NCBI RefSeq assembly: GCF_001426265.1
Contig: NZ_LMDG01000033.1
Location: 310,001-374,000, forward strand
Direction: 5' to 3'
Source of the DNA: Rhizobium sp. Root1220
GTDB taxonomy: Bacteria > Pseudomonadota > Alphaproteobacteria > Rhizobiales > Rhizobiaceae
Length of the DNA stretch: 64,000 bases
This document shows positions 43,697 through 53,207 of the stretch, piece by piece. Under the pieces are notes generated by a model. That model did no database searches. It was not told where the DNA came from and was given only the letters and a program-made list of their open reading frames with translations. Each line of letters starts with the position of its first letter. Positions within the stretch are counted from its first letter, which is position 1. Made by a program: the position numbers and the translations under genes.

Positions 43697-45109
43697 TCAT
43701 TGGAAGTCAAAGCTGCTGAGACCTGCAACCATTTCGTCGAGCCCCAGCGGACGTGTTACCGGCGGCTCGGCTCGCGACAGGCAGGCGCGCCGCTCACACA
43801 GGCGACAGGCCGGGCCGACCGATATTGCTGGCTGTGCCGCGGCCGCCTGGCCATAGGCGGTGTTTTCGGCGAGCGCCGCGTCGCAACCAATCAACATGGC
43901 CGTACGTCGCACGCGTTCGCCGAACGGCGCGTTTGGACCATCAAGTGTGCGCGAGACCGTAAGGAACCGCCCGCCGTCCGGCATCTCCACCGTCTCCGCC
44001 AGGATCTGACCGGGCTGAAGGAAGGCCGCATGGACGTTCAGCTTGGGACAGGCGCCGCCAAAGCGCGAACTTGGAAAGCCCTGCCCGCCGGCGCGTCGCA
44101 GCCGATAGCCCGCGGCGTCAATCTCGATCGTGAAAAACGGAATGCCGGTCGCCCCGGGTCGCTGCAGCATTGCCAGCCGACTGGCCACCTGCGCGTAAGA
44201 CACGCCGAACCGCGAACGGAGGATATCGATGTCGTAGCGCGTGCTCTGAGCCGCAGCGAGGAATACGCCATAGGGCATGACGAGCGCCAGCGCCCCGAGG
44301 CGGGAAACCTCGAAGCGAGCGATCCTTGTCGCCTCCGGCGTCGACAGTGCCAAGCTGTCGAGCTCGGCCACGATCGCATCATGCAGGGCGAGCGCCGCTA
44401 CCTCGAAGGCGATTTCAAGGGCCTGATCAGCTTGGGATAGGCGCTCGGAAATGAAGAGCCGCATCGAGTGCCGGTCGAAGCGGCGGCGCAGGTCAGGCAT
44501 GACGTGTACCGGTAGGACGCGAACGCCGATGCCGCGCTCTGTGCGCAGCCAGTCCTTGAATGCGCCCGGAAGATCCCGCGCCTCGGCGAAACGCGACGAA
44601 AAGGCTTCCGCGGCTTCCTCCAATTTCGGGAAATAGGCGGATCGACGCTCCAGAACATCGCGCACTTCATCGGATGGGAGCCGCGCACCGGCGAGCGGCA
44701 CCTCCCCCGCACCCGCCGTCAGCGACGTCAGGTCCGACAGTCGGATGGCTTGCTCGCGGTAGGCGCGGTAGAGCTTGACCATGCCGCTCGCGGCATTTGG
44801 AGCCGCCTCGGCCACCTCGACGAGTTCATGGTCGCCCGGAAGCTCGCCAGCAAGCAGGGGATCGGCGAAAATCTCCTTCAGCTGACCGAGGCTGCCGCCG
44901 CCCTCGTCCCGCAACTCTTCCAGATCGACCTTGTAGACGGCAGATAGCTTCAAAAGCAGTTGTACGGTGAGCGGGCGCTGATTGCGCTCTATCAGGTTGA
45001 GATAGGAGGGCGATATCGCCAGCGCGTCCGCCATGGCGGTCTGGGTCACACCCAGACCGTTGCGAATACGTCGAACTTTCGGGCCGGCGAAAATCTTTCG
45101 CTCCCTCAT
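43697..45109 (-). CDS. ScfR/RamB-like regulator: XRE HTH, IrrE-like and DUF2083
   Basis: Regulator of 470 residues of the short-chain-fatty-acyl-responsive group, divergent from isocitrate lyase. Residues 15-70 are an XRE helix-turn-helix (GLGVTQTAMADALAISPSYLNLIERNQRPL). The middle third corresponds to the IrrE/ImmA peptidase fold, but the HExxH motif is not seen, so it is probably inactive. The C-terminal DUF2083 part has a Cys-rich end CRLCERRACLSR. RamB of Corynebacterium has this domain order and represses glyoxylate-cycle genes; control of aceA here is inferred from position. The gap to aceA has three TTTACAAA-type elements. Confidence 0.85.
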   Translation of the reverse strand: MRERKIFAGPKVRRIRNGLGVTQTAMADALAISPSYLNLIERNQRPLTVQLLLKLSAVYKVDLEELRDEGGGSLGQLKEIFADPLLAGELPGDHELVEVAEAAPNAASGMVKLYRAYREQAIRLSDLTSLTAGAGEVPLAGARLPSDEVRDVLERRSAYFPKLEEAAEAFSSRFAEARDLPGAFKDWLRTERGIGVRVLPVHVMPDLRRRFDRHSMRLFISERLSQADQALEIAFEVAALALHDAIVAELDSLALSTPEATRIARFEVSRLGALALVMPYGVFLAAAQSTRYDIDILRSRFGVSYAQVASRLAMLQRPGATGIPFFTIEIDAAGYRLRRAGGQGFPSSRFGGACPKLNVHAAFLQPGQILAETVEMPDGGRFLTVSRTLDGPNAPFGERVRRTAMLIGCDAALAENTAYGQAAAAQPAISVGPACRLCERRACLSRAEPPVTRPLGLDEMVAGLSSFDFQ

Positions 45110-45120
45110 GTGACAATCCT

Positions 45121-45322
45121 TTTACTAAATGCATCAGACACGACATTTACAAATATTAACAACCGACCAGACGACGATGTCAATATCATTGCATCGTAAC
45201 TCGTTTGCTCACGCCAAAGCATAGATCCTGCTGGCCATACCCCTGCATTTTGTAAATCCTGTCAACCAGCCAGAACTGGCACCTGAATTTGTGAGGAGGA
45301 CAGAATGACAGATTTTTACAAA
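45121..45322. promoter_or_regulatory. aceA control region with three TTTACAAA elements
   Basis: TTTACAAA occurs at 45146-45153, in inverted orientation as TTTGTAAA at 45249-45256 and again at 45315-45322, inside the start of aceA. A near copy (TTTACTAAAT) lies at 45121. Spacing is about 100 and 66 bases. The elements flank the aceA start, as expected of a repressor site for the divergent regulator. The link to the regulator is inference. Confidence 0.5.
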
Positions 45323-46594
45323 CTGCACCGGGACATTCCCGCAGGACGCTTCAACGGAATCGAACGTCCCTATTCGGTCGATGATGTCAGGCGGTTGCGC
45401 GGGTCGGTCGAGCTTCGCCATTCGATCGCGGAAATGGGGGCGAAACGGCTCTGGCAGCTCCTGCATGAGGACGATTTCGTCAACGCGCTCGGTGCCCTTT
45501 CAGGCAATCAGGCGATGCAGATGGTTCGTGCAGGACTGAAGGCAATCTATCTGTCGGGCTGGCAGGTCGCGGCCGACTCCAATACGGCCTCGGCCATGTA
45601 TCCGGACCAGTCGCTTTATCCCGCCAACGCCGGGCCGGAACTTGCCAAACGCATCAACCGCACCCTGCACCGGGCGGATCAGATCGAGACGTCGGAGGAC
45701 AACGGCCTATCGGTCGAGACATGGTTCGCGCCGATCGTCGCCGATGCGGAGGCGGGCTTCGGCGGGCCGCTCAACGCCTTCGAGATCATGAAGGGTTACA
45801 TCGAGGCCGGCGCGGCCGGCGTCCACTTCGAGGACCAACTGGCGTCGGAGAAGAAGTGCGGCCATCTCGGCGGCAAGGTTTTGATCCCGACCGCAGCCCA
45901 TATTCGCAACCTGGACGCGGCCCGTCTTGCGGCTGATGTCATGGGCGTTGCGACACTCGTCATCGCGCGGACCGATGCAGAAGCGGCCAAGCTCCTCACA
46001 TCGGATATCGACGAGCGCGACCAGCCTTTCGTCGACTACGTCGCGGGCCGCACCGTGGAGGGTTTCTATCAGGTGCGCAGCGGGCTCGAGCCGTGCATCG
46101 CGCGCGCAGTGGCCTATGCGCCTCATTGCGACCTGATCTGGTGCGAAACGTCGAAACCCGATCTCGAGCAGGCACGCAGATTTGCCGAAGGCGTTCACAA
46201 GGTTCATCCGGGCAAGCTGCTCGCCTACAATTGCTCGCCATCGTTCAACTGGCGGAAAAACCTGGACGAGGCGACGATTGCCAGGTTCCAGCGGGAACTC
46301 GGCGCCATGGGCTACAAGTTCCAGTTCATCACGCTCGCGGGTTTCCACCAGCTGAACTTCGGCATGTACGAGCTGGCCCGCGGCTACAGGGATCGGCAGA
46401 TGGCCGCCTATTCCGAACTGCAGCAGGCCGAATTCGCGGCGGAGGTCAACGGGTATACCGCCACGAAGCATCAGCGCGAGGTCGGCACAGGCTATTTCGA
46501 TGCCGTTTCGATGGCCATAACCAGCGGACGCTCATCGACGACCGCGATGAGGGAATCGACCGAGCACGCGCAGTTCAAACCAGCAGCAGAGTGA
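45305..46594 (+). CDS. aceA: Isocitrate lyase
   Basis: Key glyoxylate-shunt enzyme, splits isocitrate to glyoxylate and succinate; needed for growth on acetate and fatty acids. The 429-residue protein has the catalytic motif KKCGHLGGKVLIPT with C185, EDNGLSVETWFAPIVADAEAGFGG and the C-terminal NCSPSFNW. Length is that of the short bacterial form. The ATG at 45305 has GGAGGA upstream. A short conserved gene follows after 22 bases in the same direction. Regulation probably involves the divergent ScfR-like protein. Confidence 0.96.
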   Translation: MTDFYKLHRDIPAGRFNGIERPYSVDDVRRLRGSVELRHSIAEMGAKRLWQLLHEDDFVNALGALSGNQAMQMVRAGLKAIYLSGWQVAADSNTASAMYPDQSLYPANAGPELAKRINRTLHRADQIETSEDNGLSVETWFAPIVADAEAGFGGPLNAFEIMKGYIEAGAAGVHFEDQLASEKKCGHLGGKVLIPTAAHIRNLDAARLAADVMGVATLVIARTDAEAAKLLTSDIDERDQPFVDYVAGRTVEGFYQVRSGLEPCIARAVAYAPHCDLIWCETSKPDLEQARRFAEGVHKVHPGKLLAYNCSPSFNWRKNLDEATIARFQRELGAMGYKFQFITLAGFHQLNFGMYELARGYRDRQMAAYSELQQAEFAAEVNGYTATKHQREVGTGYFDAVSMAITSGRSSTTAMRESTEHAQFKPAAE

Positions 46595-46616
46595 CCGAAC
46601 CAAGGAGGAGAATGCC

Positions 46617-46853
46617 ATGCCTACGCTTGCACGCGTCAAGGAACGCGCTGAAGAACAGTCCACCAGCATGACGCCGGATCAGCAAACGATGATCCGCATG
46701 CTTGCCAACGATCTGCACCGTCTGAACCAGTCTGTGATGAAGGCCGTCGATGCCGGCGTTTCGGTCGAGATCGTGCGCTCGGCGCGCCATCATGGCGGCG
46801 ACGGGAACTGGGGCGATCTCTTGATCCCTGTCATCGTGGCGAGCCGCAACTGA
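46617..46853 (+). CDS. Small conserved-looking protein downstream of aceA
   Basis: Protein of 78 residues with no signal or membrane segment. It begins MPTLARVKERAEEQSTSMTP and has a helix MIRMLANDLHRLNQSVMKAV and a glycine-rich turn HHGGDGNWGDLLIPVIVAS. The start has AGGAGG upstream. It follows aceA by 22 bases and is likely cotranscribed. I recall similar small proteins after aceA in rhizobia; no function is known. Confidence 0.75.
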   Translation: MPTLARVKERAEEQSTSMTPDQQTMIRMLANDLHRLNQSVMKAVDAGVSVEIVRSARHHGGDGNWGDLLIPVIVASRN

Positions 46854-46887
46854 TCTCGGTGGCGCCTCTTCGGGCGTCATCTTGCCC

Positions 46888-47757
46888 TCAACTGCGGCTG
46901 GGGCGTTTGCCCGCGAAGAGATCTCCATAGCTCTTCAGAAGCTTCGTCATGCGATCGGCAACGGTCCGGATTTCCGGCCGATGCCGATCCTCGTTGTTCA
47001 TCACGATCCATTGCCGATGACGCAACTCCGGCAATTCTGCGCCTATACGCTGGAGCTCCGGATCCAGATCCCCCACGAAGCAGGGCAACACAGCCCTGCC
47101 AGCGCCGGCGCGCACAAGTTCCGCAAGCGAACGCGGACGATTGACGGTGGCGGCGATCCTGCCCGCCGCATTGCGATGCGGCCACCGGAGGTAATTCGAG
47201 ATGGCATCCTCTTCGCCAACCGCCACCCAGCGCTCATCGAGATCGCTGGCATTACGCCTGGCGTAGACGGCATAGGCTACTTCACCCAACAGCCGCGCGG
47301 CGAGATTGCTCTCCTCGGGTTCAAAGGCGCGAATCCCGATGTCGCTTTCGCGGTAGCTCAAGTTGGCGCGTGTCTCGCCGATCGTCAGTGATATGGCGAA
47401 GGAATCGCCGGGCTTGCGTACGGCGGAAAAATTCTCCGTCAGCAACCATGCGATCCATGTGCCTGCCGCGATCCTTACGGTGGCTCCGACGCTGCCAGCC
47501 TTGCGCCATGACTCGACCTTGCGTGCCGCGGCCTCCATTTCCTGCAGGTGGTCGAGAAGTGCCTGGCCGTCAGGCGTCAGCCGATACCCGGTCTGGCTCC
47601 GTGAGAAGAGTCCGCGTCCCAGTTCCTGCTCGAGATCGAGCATGCGGCGCCCTATCGTGGCCGGGCTCAGTCCGCTCGACGCGCTGGCGCCGGTGAGGCC
47701 GCCGAGCCGCGCGACATGCAGGAACAATTGAAAGGAATCCCATGGCGTGTCTTTCAT
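46888..47757 (-). CDS. LysR-family transcriptional regulator
   Basis: LysR protein of 289 residues. The helix-turn-helix is at the N-terminus (FQLFLHVARLGGLTGASASSGLSPATIGRRMLDLE) and the binding half contains GTWIAWLLTENFSAV and YRESDIGIRAFEPEESNLA. It is convergent with the gene after aceA and divergent from the small ORF at 47845. The effector is unknown. Confidence 0.88.
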   Translation of the reverse strand: MKDTPWDSFQLFLHVARLGGLTGASASSGLSPATIGRRMLDLEQELGRGLFSRSQTGYRLTPDGQALLDHLQEMEAAARKVESWRKAGSVGATVRIAAGTWIAWLLTENFSAVRKPGDSFAISLTIGETRANLSYRESDIGIRAFEPEESNLAARLLGEVAYAVYARRNASDLDERWVAVGEEDAISNYLRWPHRNAAGRIAATVNRPRSLAELVRAGAGRAVLPCFVGDLDPELQRIGAELPELRHRQWIVMNNEDRHRPEIRTVADRMTKLLKSYGDLFAGKRPSRS

Positions 47758-47844
47758 TGATGAAAAACATAGTGGGATAATTCCCGTTTATAAAGTATAT
47801 TTTGATGGATATTTCAGGTGATGCCCATTTCAAAGGACATCACC

Positions 47845-48066
47845 ATGCTTGACCAGATCATAGTCGCGCAGATTATCAATCAGCACCGCCAAGGCAGAGA
47901 CATGTATTCGGCTGCCGCTGAAGACGAGTTCTACGAAGGCTTCGGATACGCCCACCGGGCGTGGCTTGCCACCTTCCTGAAATCGCTTCGGCTTGACCGA
48001 AAAGCCCGCGCCCCACAGGCGCGCTGCACGTGCGGCAATCAAGCCGCCCTTCTGGCCCGACCGTAG
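47845..48066 (+). CDS. Hypothetical 73-residue protein
   Basis: Possible gene divergent from the LysR regulator. The ATG at 47845 has AAGGA seven bases upstream; an in-frame ATG at 47821 also exists. The sequence MLDQIIVAQIINQHRQGRDM then EFYEGFGYAHRAWLATFLKS looks amphipathic and helical, with Cys-rich end RCTCGNQ. Its last 28 bases overlap the chemoreceptor gene on the other strand. The opposite strand also has a frame here, so the case is moderate. No family was recognised. Confidence 0.45.
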   Translation: MLDQIIVAQIINQHRQGRDMYSAAAEDEFYEGFGYAHRAWLATFLKSLRLDRKARAPQARCTCGNQAALLARP

Positions 48067-49886
48067 TCTGACGTGCCGCGTGCGTCGATCGTGAACTGCT
48101 GGATGAGGTTCATCAGCGCCTCGGCCTCGCTCGCCAGCTGGCGGCTTGCCTCTGTAGTCTCCTCGACCATCGCCGCATTTTTCTGGGTCATTTGGTCCAT
48201 CGCATTGACGGATCCATTGACTTCCTGCAGCGCCGCCGACTGATCCTGGCTTGCCGTTGCGATCGTGTCGACGTGCTTGCTGATCGTGATGATTTCTTGA
48301 CTGATAGACGCAAGCACCGCGCCGGTTCTTTGCACGAGGCCGGAGCCGACCGACACTTCACGGGTGGATTTTTCGATAAGGCCCTTGATCTCGCGCGCGG
48401 CATCGGCGGAGCGCTGCGCGAGCTCGCGGACTTCCTGCGCGACCACTGCAAACCCCTTGCCGGCCTCACCTGCGCGCGCTGCTTCGATCCCGGCATTCAA
48501 TGCCAGCAGGTTGGTCTGGAAGGCGATGTCGTCGATCACCTCGATGATCTGCTCGATCTGCTTCGAAGCCTGTTCGATGCGCCCCATGGCGGCCACGGTG
48601 TCGCCGACCACGACGCCGGAACTATCGGCTGTTTTCTTGGTCAACGAAACGGTGGCGTTTGCCTCGCGGGCACGATCCGCCGAAGATCGGACGGTGACCG
48701 TTATCTCTTCGACTGCGGCGGCGGTCTCCTCAAGGCTTGCAGCCTGCGCTTCGGTGCGCTTCGACAGCTCGTCAGCGGACGAGAGCATTGCGCCGGAATT
48801 CTGATGGATTGCGGCGGCGTTGTCGCGGATGCGCGACAGCGTGTCCTGCAGACGCAGGAGCGAGGCGTTGAAGTCGTTGCGGAGCTGCTCGAGGCGACCC
48901 ACAAACGGCGTCTCGATGGTCTGCGAGACGTCGCCCTGCGACAGGCGTCCAAGTCCGGCCGCAAGCTGGTTCACAGCGAAATCAATCTGGCCATCCAGCG
49001 CCTGTTTGTCGGCGTCGTTGCGGGCGCGCTCGGCGTCGCTCAGTTCGCGTTGTTCGGCCGCTTGTGTTTCGAGCGCCACGCGGGCGCGGGCATTGTCGCG
49101 GAACAGCGCAAGGGCACGGCCGATCGCACCGAATTCGTTCTGCTTGTCGACACAAGGGATGGTGCCGCCCAAATTGCCGGCGGAGATGGTGTGAATGGTC
49201 GCGGTCAGCGCCTCCAGCGGCCTTACCGACGCGCGGATCGCGAAGTAGGCGAGCACGCCGACGAGCATCAGGACAGCCACGCCGGCACCGACTACCAGCA
49301 TCAGCAACTGCTGCAGGCTGCTGTAATACACCTCCATCGGGATGCCGATGAAGAGGATGCCGACCGTTGTGCCCGACGCGCTCTTGACCGGGAAGTAGCC
49401 GGTCATGAACTTGCGGCCGAACAGGTCGGCAGGTCCGTAGTAGGCTTGACCCTTGGCGAGCGTTGCCTGGGCCGGATGATCCGCGGCCAGCTTGGTACCG
49501 ACTGCACGGTCGCCATTTTCCTTCTTCACGTTGGTGGAAACGCGAACATAGTCACTGCCCTGCCGCTCAAACACGGTGGCCACGCCAGCGATGGATTGGG
49601 CGGTGCGATCGACCAGCGCGTGGTCCCCAAGCGACGGGAGCTTGTCCTCAGAAACACTGGCAAGTTCGTTGTCCCGGATTTCGACGTTGGCGGCCTGATC
49701 GCCGGCGGCGTAGAGGACGGCCATCGTGCGGCTCGCATCCTTCGCATCGGAGACTGCGCTCCTCATCACGTAGTCGCTCAGATTGTAGTAGGTCACGCTG
49801 ACGATTGCCGCAGTGCTGAATATCAACAGTGCAAGTGTGATCACGACGATCTGTCGAACAATGGATGCCGAGAAAAGACGAAGCAT
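48039..49886 (-). CDS. Methyl-accepting chemotaxis protein with Cache-type sensor
   Basis: Chemoreceptor of 615 residues. TM1 is IVRQIVVITLALLIFSTAAIVSVTY, then a periplasmic Cache-like sensor of about 150 residues (KFMTGYFPVKSASGTTVGILFIGIPME), TM2 (LLMLVVGAGVAVLMLVGVLAYFA), HAMP and the cytoplasmic signalling hairpin with tip IIEVIDDIAFQTNLLALNAGIEAARAGEAGKGFAVVAQEVR. There is no CheR-binding pentapeptide at the end. Signals through the Che kinase to the flagellar motor. A second chemoreceptor lies just upstream on the same strand. Confidence 0.92.
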   Translation of the reverse strand: MLRLFSASIVRQIVVITLALLIFSTAAIVSVTYYNLSDYVMRSAVSDAKDASRTMAVLYAAGDQAANVEIRDNELASVSEDKLPSLGDHALVDRTAQSIAGVATVFERQGSDYVRVSTNVKKENGDRAVGTKLAADHPAQATLAKGQAYYGPADLFGRKFMTGYFPVKSASGTTVGILFIGIPMEVYYSSLQQLLMLVVGAGVAVLMLVGVLAYFAIRASVRPLEALTATIHTISAGNLGGTIPCVDKQNEFGAIGRALALFRDNARARVALETQAAEQRELSDAERARNDADKQALDGQIDFAVNQLAAGLGRLSQGDVSQTIETPFVGRLEQLRNDFNASLLRLQDTLSRIRDNAAAIHQNSGAMLSSADELSKRTEAQAASLEETAAAVEEITVTVRSSADRAREANATVSLTKKTADSSGVVVGDTVAAMGRIEQASKQIEQIIEVIDDIAFQTNLLALNAGIEAARAGEAGKGFAVVAQEVRELAQRSADAAREIKGLIEKSTREVSVGSGLVQRTGAVLASISQEIITISKHVDTIATASQDQSAALQEVNGSVNAMDQMTQKNAAMVEETTEASRQLASEAEALMNLIQQFTIDARGTSDYGRARRAA

Positions 49887-50044
49887 GGAGGTCCCCTGAA
49901 ATGCAAGGCCTCACGCTAATGCAAAAGCTTTAAAGAAAATTCTCAACAAGTTGACGATTGTCAGTTTTCACTGCGCCAATTCTTCCAGTGAGCCTGATGA
50001 ATACGCAATTCCAGACCGTATTCCTCGCATGCGTCCTCCAAATA

Positions 50045-50070
50045 GAAAGGCCCCGGAGATGGGGCCTTTC
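50045..50070 (-). terminator. Terminator after the longer chemoreceptor gene
   Basis: A perfect 10-bp stem (GAAAGGCCCC with GGGGCCTTTC, six-base loop) lies about 24 bases after the stop of the 842-residue chemoreceptor, followed on the minus strand by TATTT. It separates the two chemoreceptor genes, which thus have separate transcripts. Confidence 0.8.
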
Positions 50071-50093
50071 CAAAGCGTCGATTGCGATCCGGA

Positions 50094-52622
50094 TCAGGCA
50101 GCGCGGTAGAATCCAGCCTGCACATCACCGTCGATCTTGAACTGCTTGACCAGCCGCAGCAGCGCGTCCGCCTCGCCGGCGAGTTCGCGGCTGGCAGCGG
50201 TGGTTTCTTCCACCATCGCGGCGTTCTGCTGGGTCATCTGATCCATCTGGTTGACGGTCGCATTAACCTCCTGCAATGCGCTTGACTGGTCATGGCTTGC
50301 GCGGGCAATCATTTCGACATGCTGGCTGATGGTGACGATCTGGGCACTGATCTTCGCCAGAACCGTACCGGTTTCCTGCACGAACTGCGAGCCGGAGCTG
50401 ACCTCGGTCGTCGACTTGTTGATGAGCCCCTTGATCTCCTGGGCGGCCGCAGCCGAACGCTGCGCCAGTTCGCGGACTTCCATGGCGACAACCGCAAAGC
50501 CCTTGCCGGCGTCTCCGGCGCGCGCGGCTTCGATCCCCGCATTCAGAGCCAGAAGGTTGGTCTGGAAAGCGATCTCGTCGATCACGCCGATGATCTGTTC
50601 GATCTTGCGCGATGCATCCTCGATGCGAACCATGGCGTCAATCGCGTTGCTGACCACGGTCGCCGAGTCGTCGGCGCTGCGCTTGGCCTGACGAACGATC
50701 TGGTCGGCGTCCTTGGCGCGCTCGGCGGACGAGCGGACCGTGACGGTGATTTGATCGACGGCGGCAGCGGTTTCCTCCAGCGAGGCGGCCTGCTGTTCCG
50801 TGCGCTTCGACAGGTCCTCGGCCGACTGAGCCATCTGGTTGCCGTTGCCCTGGATCATTTCGACGTTGTCGCGGATCTGGCTCATGGTCGCCTGGAGACG
50901 CATCATCGAACCGTTGAAGTCCTGACGAAGCTGCTCGAGGCGGCCGATGAACGGCGTTTCGATGGTGGTCGAGATATCGCCCTGCGACATACGCTCGAGG
51001 CCGGCCGCAAGCTCGTTGACCGCGAATTCGATCTGCCGATCCATGTCGCGTTTTTCGGCATCGTTGCGCTGACGCTCGTGGTCGGCGGCAACACGCTCCT
51101 CTTCGCTCTGCTCCTCGATACGGATCTTCGAGATCGCGTTTTCCTTGAAGATGCCAAGCGCACGAGCCATGTCGCCGATTTCGTCATAGCGCTGCTCGCC
51201 GGAGATGTTTGTATCCAGCGCACCGTCGGCAATTCGGCGCATGGCAGCGGTGATCTGGCCGATCGGCCGTTGAAGGGTCAGCACAAGCGCAATGCCGCCT
51301 ACGATCGAAAGCAGGATGCCAAGGCCGGTGGTAAGCACGGAGATACCGTTTGCCTGCGTGCGCTCGGCGCCGGCCGTCTGCTTCTGCAACTCGGCGAAGG
51401 CGGTCAACTGGCCCCATACAGTGTCCAGTTGCTGGCGGGCGGAAGCGTAATCGGCAACGCGCTGATTGATCGTATCAACGAGGCTCTGCGCGTCCTTGTC
51501 CATTGAGGCGAGAGCCGGCGAGACCGCGGCCACGATATCTTCCGCGAAATCCATGCCCTTGGCGCTGGCAAGCAGCGTGTTGAGATTGGTGCCCAGCGTG
51601 GCGATTTCCTGATGCAGGCGAACGCGATTTTCCTTGCTCGGCTTGGCAGCGAACTCGCCAAGGACAAGCTGCAGCGAGTAGATCGCGCTTTCGAGCCTGC
51701 GCGTGTCTTCGAGGACGGAGTTCGTCTGTGCGATGCGGCTGTCGAGTTCGACGAAGGTCGTTGTCGCCGCGCGCATCATCTGCGTTGCGGTCAACTGCGT
51801 GTAGGTGGACATCTGGCGGAAACGCGAGACGAGGCGACCGAGATTGGCGATTGCCTCGTCAGTGTTCGCATCGGCAGCCGTCGCCTGCGCCTTCACGTCG
51901 CTGATCGTCTGGGACAGCGACTGGGTCATGCTCTTCTGGTTCTGCGGAACCGAAATCTCGATCAGGCGCTGCGCCTTGGCAATCGCCGGGATGGCATCGG
52001 TGACCACCTTCAGCTTGTCGGCGGGAGCCTGCGCCTTGTTGAAATCGCCCATGACTGCGGCAAGCGCATCGCCACCCTTGAGGAGGCGATCGGCCGCACG
52101 CAGCGTCGCGGTCGCATTGCCTTCGTCGTTGCGAATATTCTCCTCGAGCTTCTGTGCATCGAAGTTGACGTTGAAGCGGCTGGTGATCATGACCTTTTGC
52201 GCATCGTCGATTGACTTGCGCAATGCCAGTTCCTGCTCGTGCAATGTCCAGAGTTTGCCGACAGTATCGGTGATACCTGCCGTGCCATCCGTGGCAGCTT
52301 GCAGGTTTTCGCGACCCGCGTTTTCGCCAATCTGATTGAGCGTCGCCTTCAGCGTGGCCTGCTGGGCGCCGATATCGCTGTAGAGCTTGTCACGCGCTTC
52401 CTGGCTGGTGATCTGCAGGAAGTCATCCATCGAACCGTACAGATCCTTGAACCCGCTCAGCGACTGGAGAACACTGTTGGAGATTTCCATGCGTCCCTGC
52501 AGCAAGCCGGAGGCATAGAGCCCGGTCAGGCCGACCGCAGAGATACTCACCACGAAGGGCAGCACAAACATCAAGACCTTGGTCTTGATCCTGAAGCGCG
52601 AAAGAATCTTGTCAATCAACAT
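50094..52622 (-). CDS. Methyl-accepting chemotaxis protein with long helical sensor
   Basis: Chemoreceptor of 842 residues. TM1 is VLMFVLPFVVSISAVGLTGLYA, then about 380 mostly helical periplasmic residues (SGFKDLYGSMDDFLQITSQE ... SIRLHQEIATLGTNLNTLL type), suggesting a double four-helix (HBM-like) sensor, TM2 (LTTGLGILLSIVGGIALVLTL), HAMP (RPIGQITAAMRRIADG) and the conserved signalling tip IDEIAFQTNLLALNAGIEAARAGDAGKGFAVVAMEVR. The ATG at 52622 is my choice; the frame to 52739 is open but without a start that fits a signal. The ligand is unknown. Confidence 0.9.
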   Translation of the reverse strand: MLIDKILSRFRIKTKVLMFVLPFVVSISAVGLTGLYASGLLQGRMEISNSVLQSLSGFKDLYGSMDDFLQITSQEARDKLYSDIGAQQATLKATLNQIGENAGRENLQAATDGTAGITDTVGKLWTLHEQELALRKSIDDAQKVMITSRFNVNFDAQKLEENIRNDEGNATATLRAADRLLKGGDALAAVMGDFNKAQAPADKLKVVTDAIPAIAKAQRLIEISVPQNQKSMTQSLSQTISDVKAQATAADANTDEAIANLGRLVSRFRQMSTYTQLTATQMMRAATTTFVELDSRIAQTNSVLEDTRRLESAIYSLQLVLGEFAAKPSKENRVRLHQEIATLGTNLNTLLASAKGMDFAEDIVAAVSPALASMDKDAQSLVDTINQRVADYASARQQLDTVWGQLTAFAELQKQTAGAERTQANGISVLTTGLGILLSIVGGIALVLTLQRPIGQITAAMRRIADGALDTNISGEQRYDEIGDMARALGIFKENAISKIRIEEQSEEERVAADHERQRNDAEKRDMDRQIEFAVNELAAGLERMSQGDISTTIETPFIGRLEQLRQDFNGSMMRLQATMSQIRDNVEMIQGNGNQMAQSAEDLSKRTEQQAASLEETAAAVDQITVTVRSSAERAKDADQIVRQAKRSADDSATVVSNAIDAMVRIEDASRKIEQIIGVIDEIAFQTNLLALNAGIEAARAGDAGKGFAVVAMEVRELAQRSAAAAQEIKGLINKSTTEVSSGSQFVQETGTVLAKISAQIVTISQHVEMIARASHDQSSALQEVNATVNQMDQMTQQNAAMVEETTAASRELAGEADALLRLVKQFKIDGDVQAGFYRAA

Positions 52623-52915
52623 GGCGGTTCCGGCCTTCCATACACCACTCCTCCCACCGGTCACCTTGTGGCGCCGGCCGAGTGCATCGAGCTGCTTTTT
52701 TTGGAACAAGTCGGGAGCCCGGCATTCGCCAGGCGGCAATCATTGCCAGCTCGCCACGCAAGAAGCGAAGGCGCCCAGTATTCAGTGATCAAGTCTTGCA
52801 GAGGATGTCTTAATTTTCGGATAAGCGCATATCACCGAAAGCCGCACTCAAATCGATTTATGTGCGGAGACGGCTGGCGTCCGAGCGCCAGCGAGGTCCC
52901 GGAAATAGCGTGATG

Positions 52916-53059
52916 TCAGAAGGATCGAGCGACGAGGAGTGCGATAGTGGCAGCCGCTGCGCTCACTGCGAGCACAACGTAACGCATGGCGACGAGCTTA
53001 TTGTCGGCCTTTGTTTGAGCAATAGCAACGGCGCGGGCCCGTGGTGTGTTCCTGTTCAT
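52916..53059 (-). CDS. Small single-span membrane protein (47 residues)
   Basis: Read directly from the sequence. The ATG at 53059 has GAGG eight bases upstream and the stop is at 52916-52918. The 47 residues have a basic N-terminal half (MNRNTPRARAVAIAQTKADN) and one C-terminal hydrophobic segment YVVLAVSAAAATIALLVA followed by RSF, so it would be a tail-anchored inner-membrane protein. I do not recognise it. It lies alone in the gap above the longer chemoreceptor gene. Confidence 0.55.
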   Translation of the reverse strand: MNRNTPRARAVAIAQTKADNKLVAMRYVVLAVSAAAATIALLVARSF

Positions 53060-53207
53060 CTGCAGAACCTCACTTCTCTCTGACGTAACAATCCAACAAA
53101 ACAGTATGCTGGTAAAGCGTTATTTAGGAAGCGCTTTTGAGCATGTCATTGAGACAGGATGGCGCACCCCGCTTAAGAACTCTTGAATCGACCCGCCAGT
53201 TTCACGC

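Noticed and set aside
47830..48042. 70-residue minus-strand frame
   Set aside because: It is antisense to the ORF at 47845, which has a ribosome site; the minus frame has none.
48192..49919. 575-residue plus-strand frame antisense to the chemoreceptor
   Set aside because: The receptor is certain from its signalling tip; the plus frame has no motif or ribosome site.
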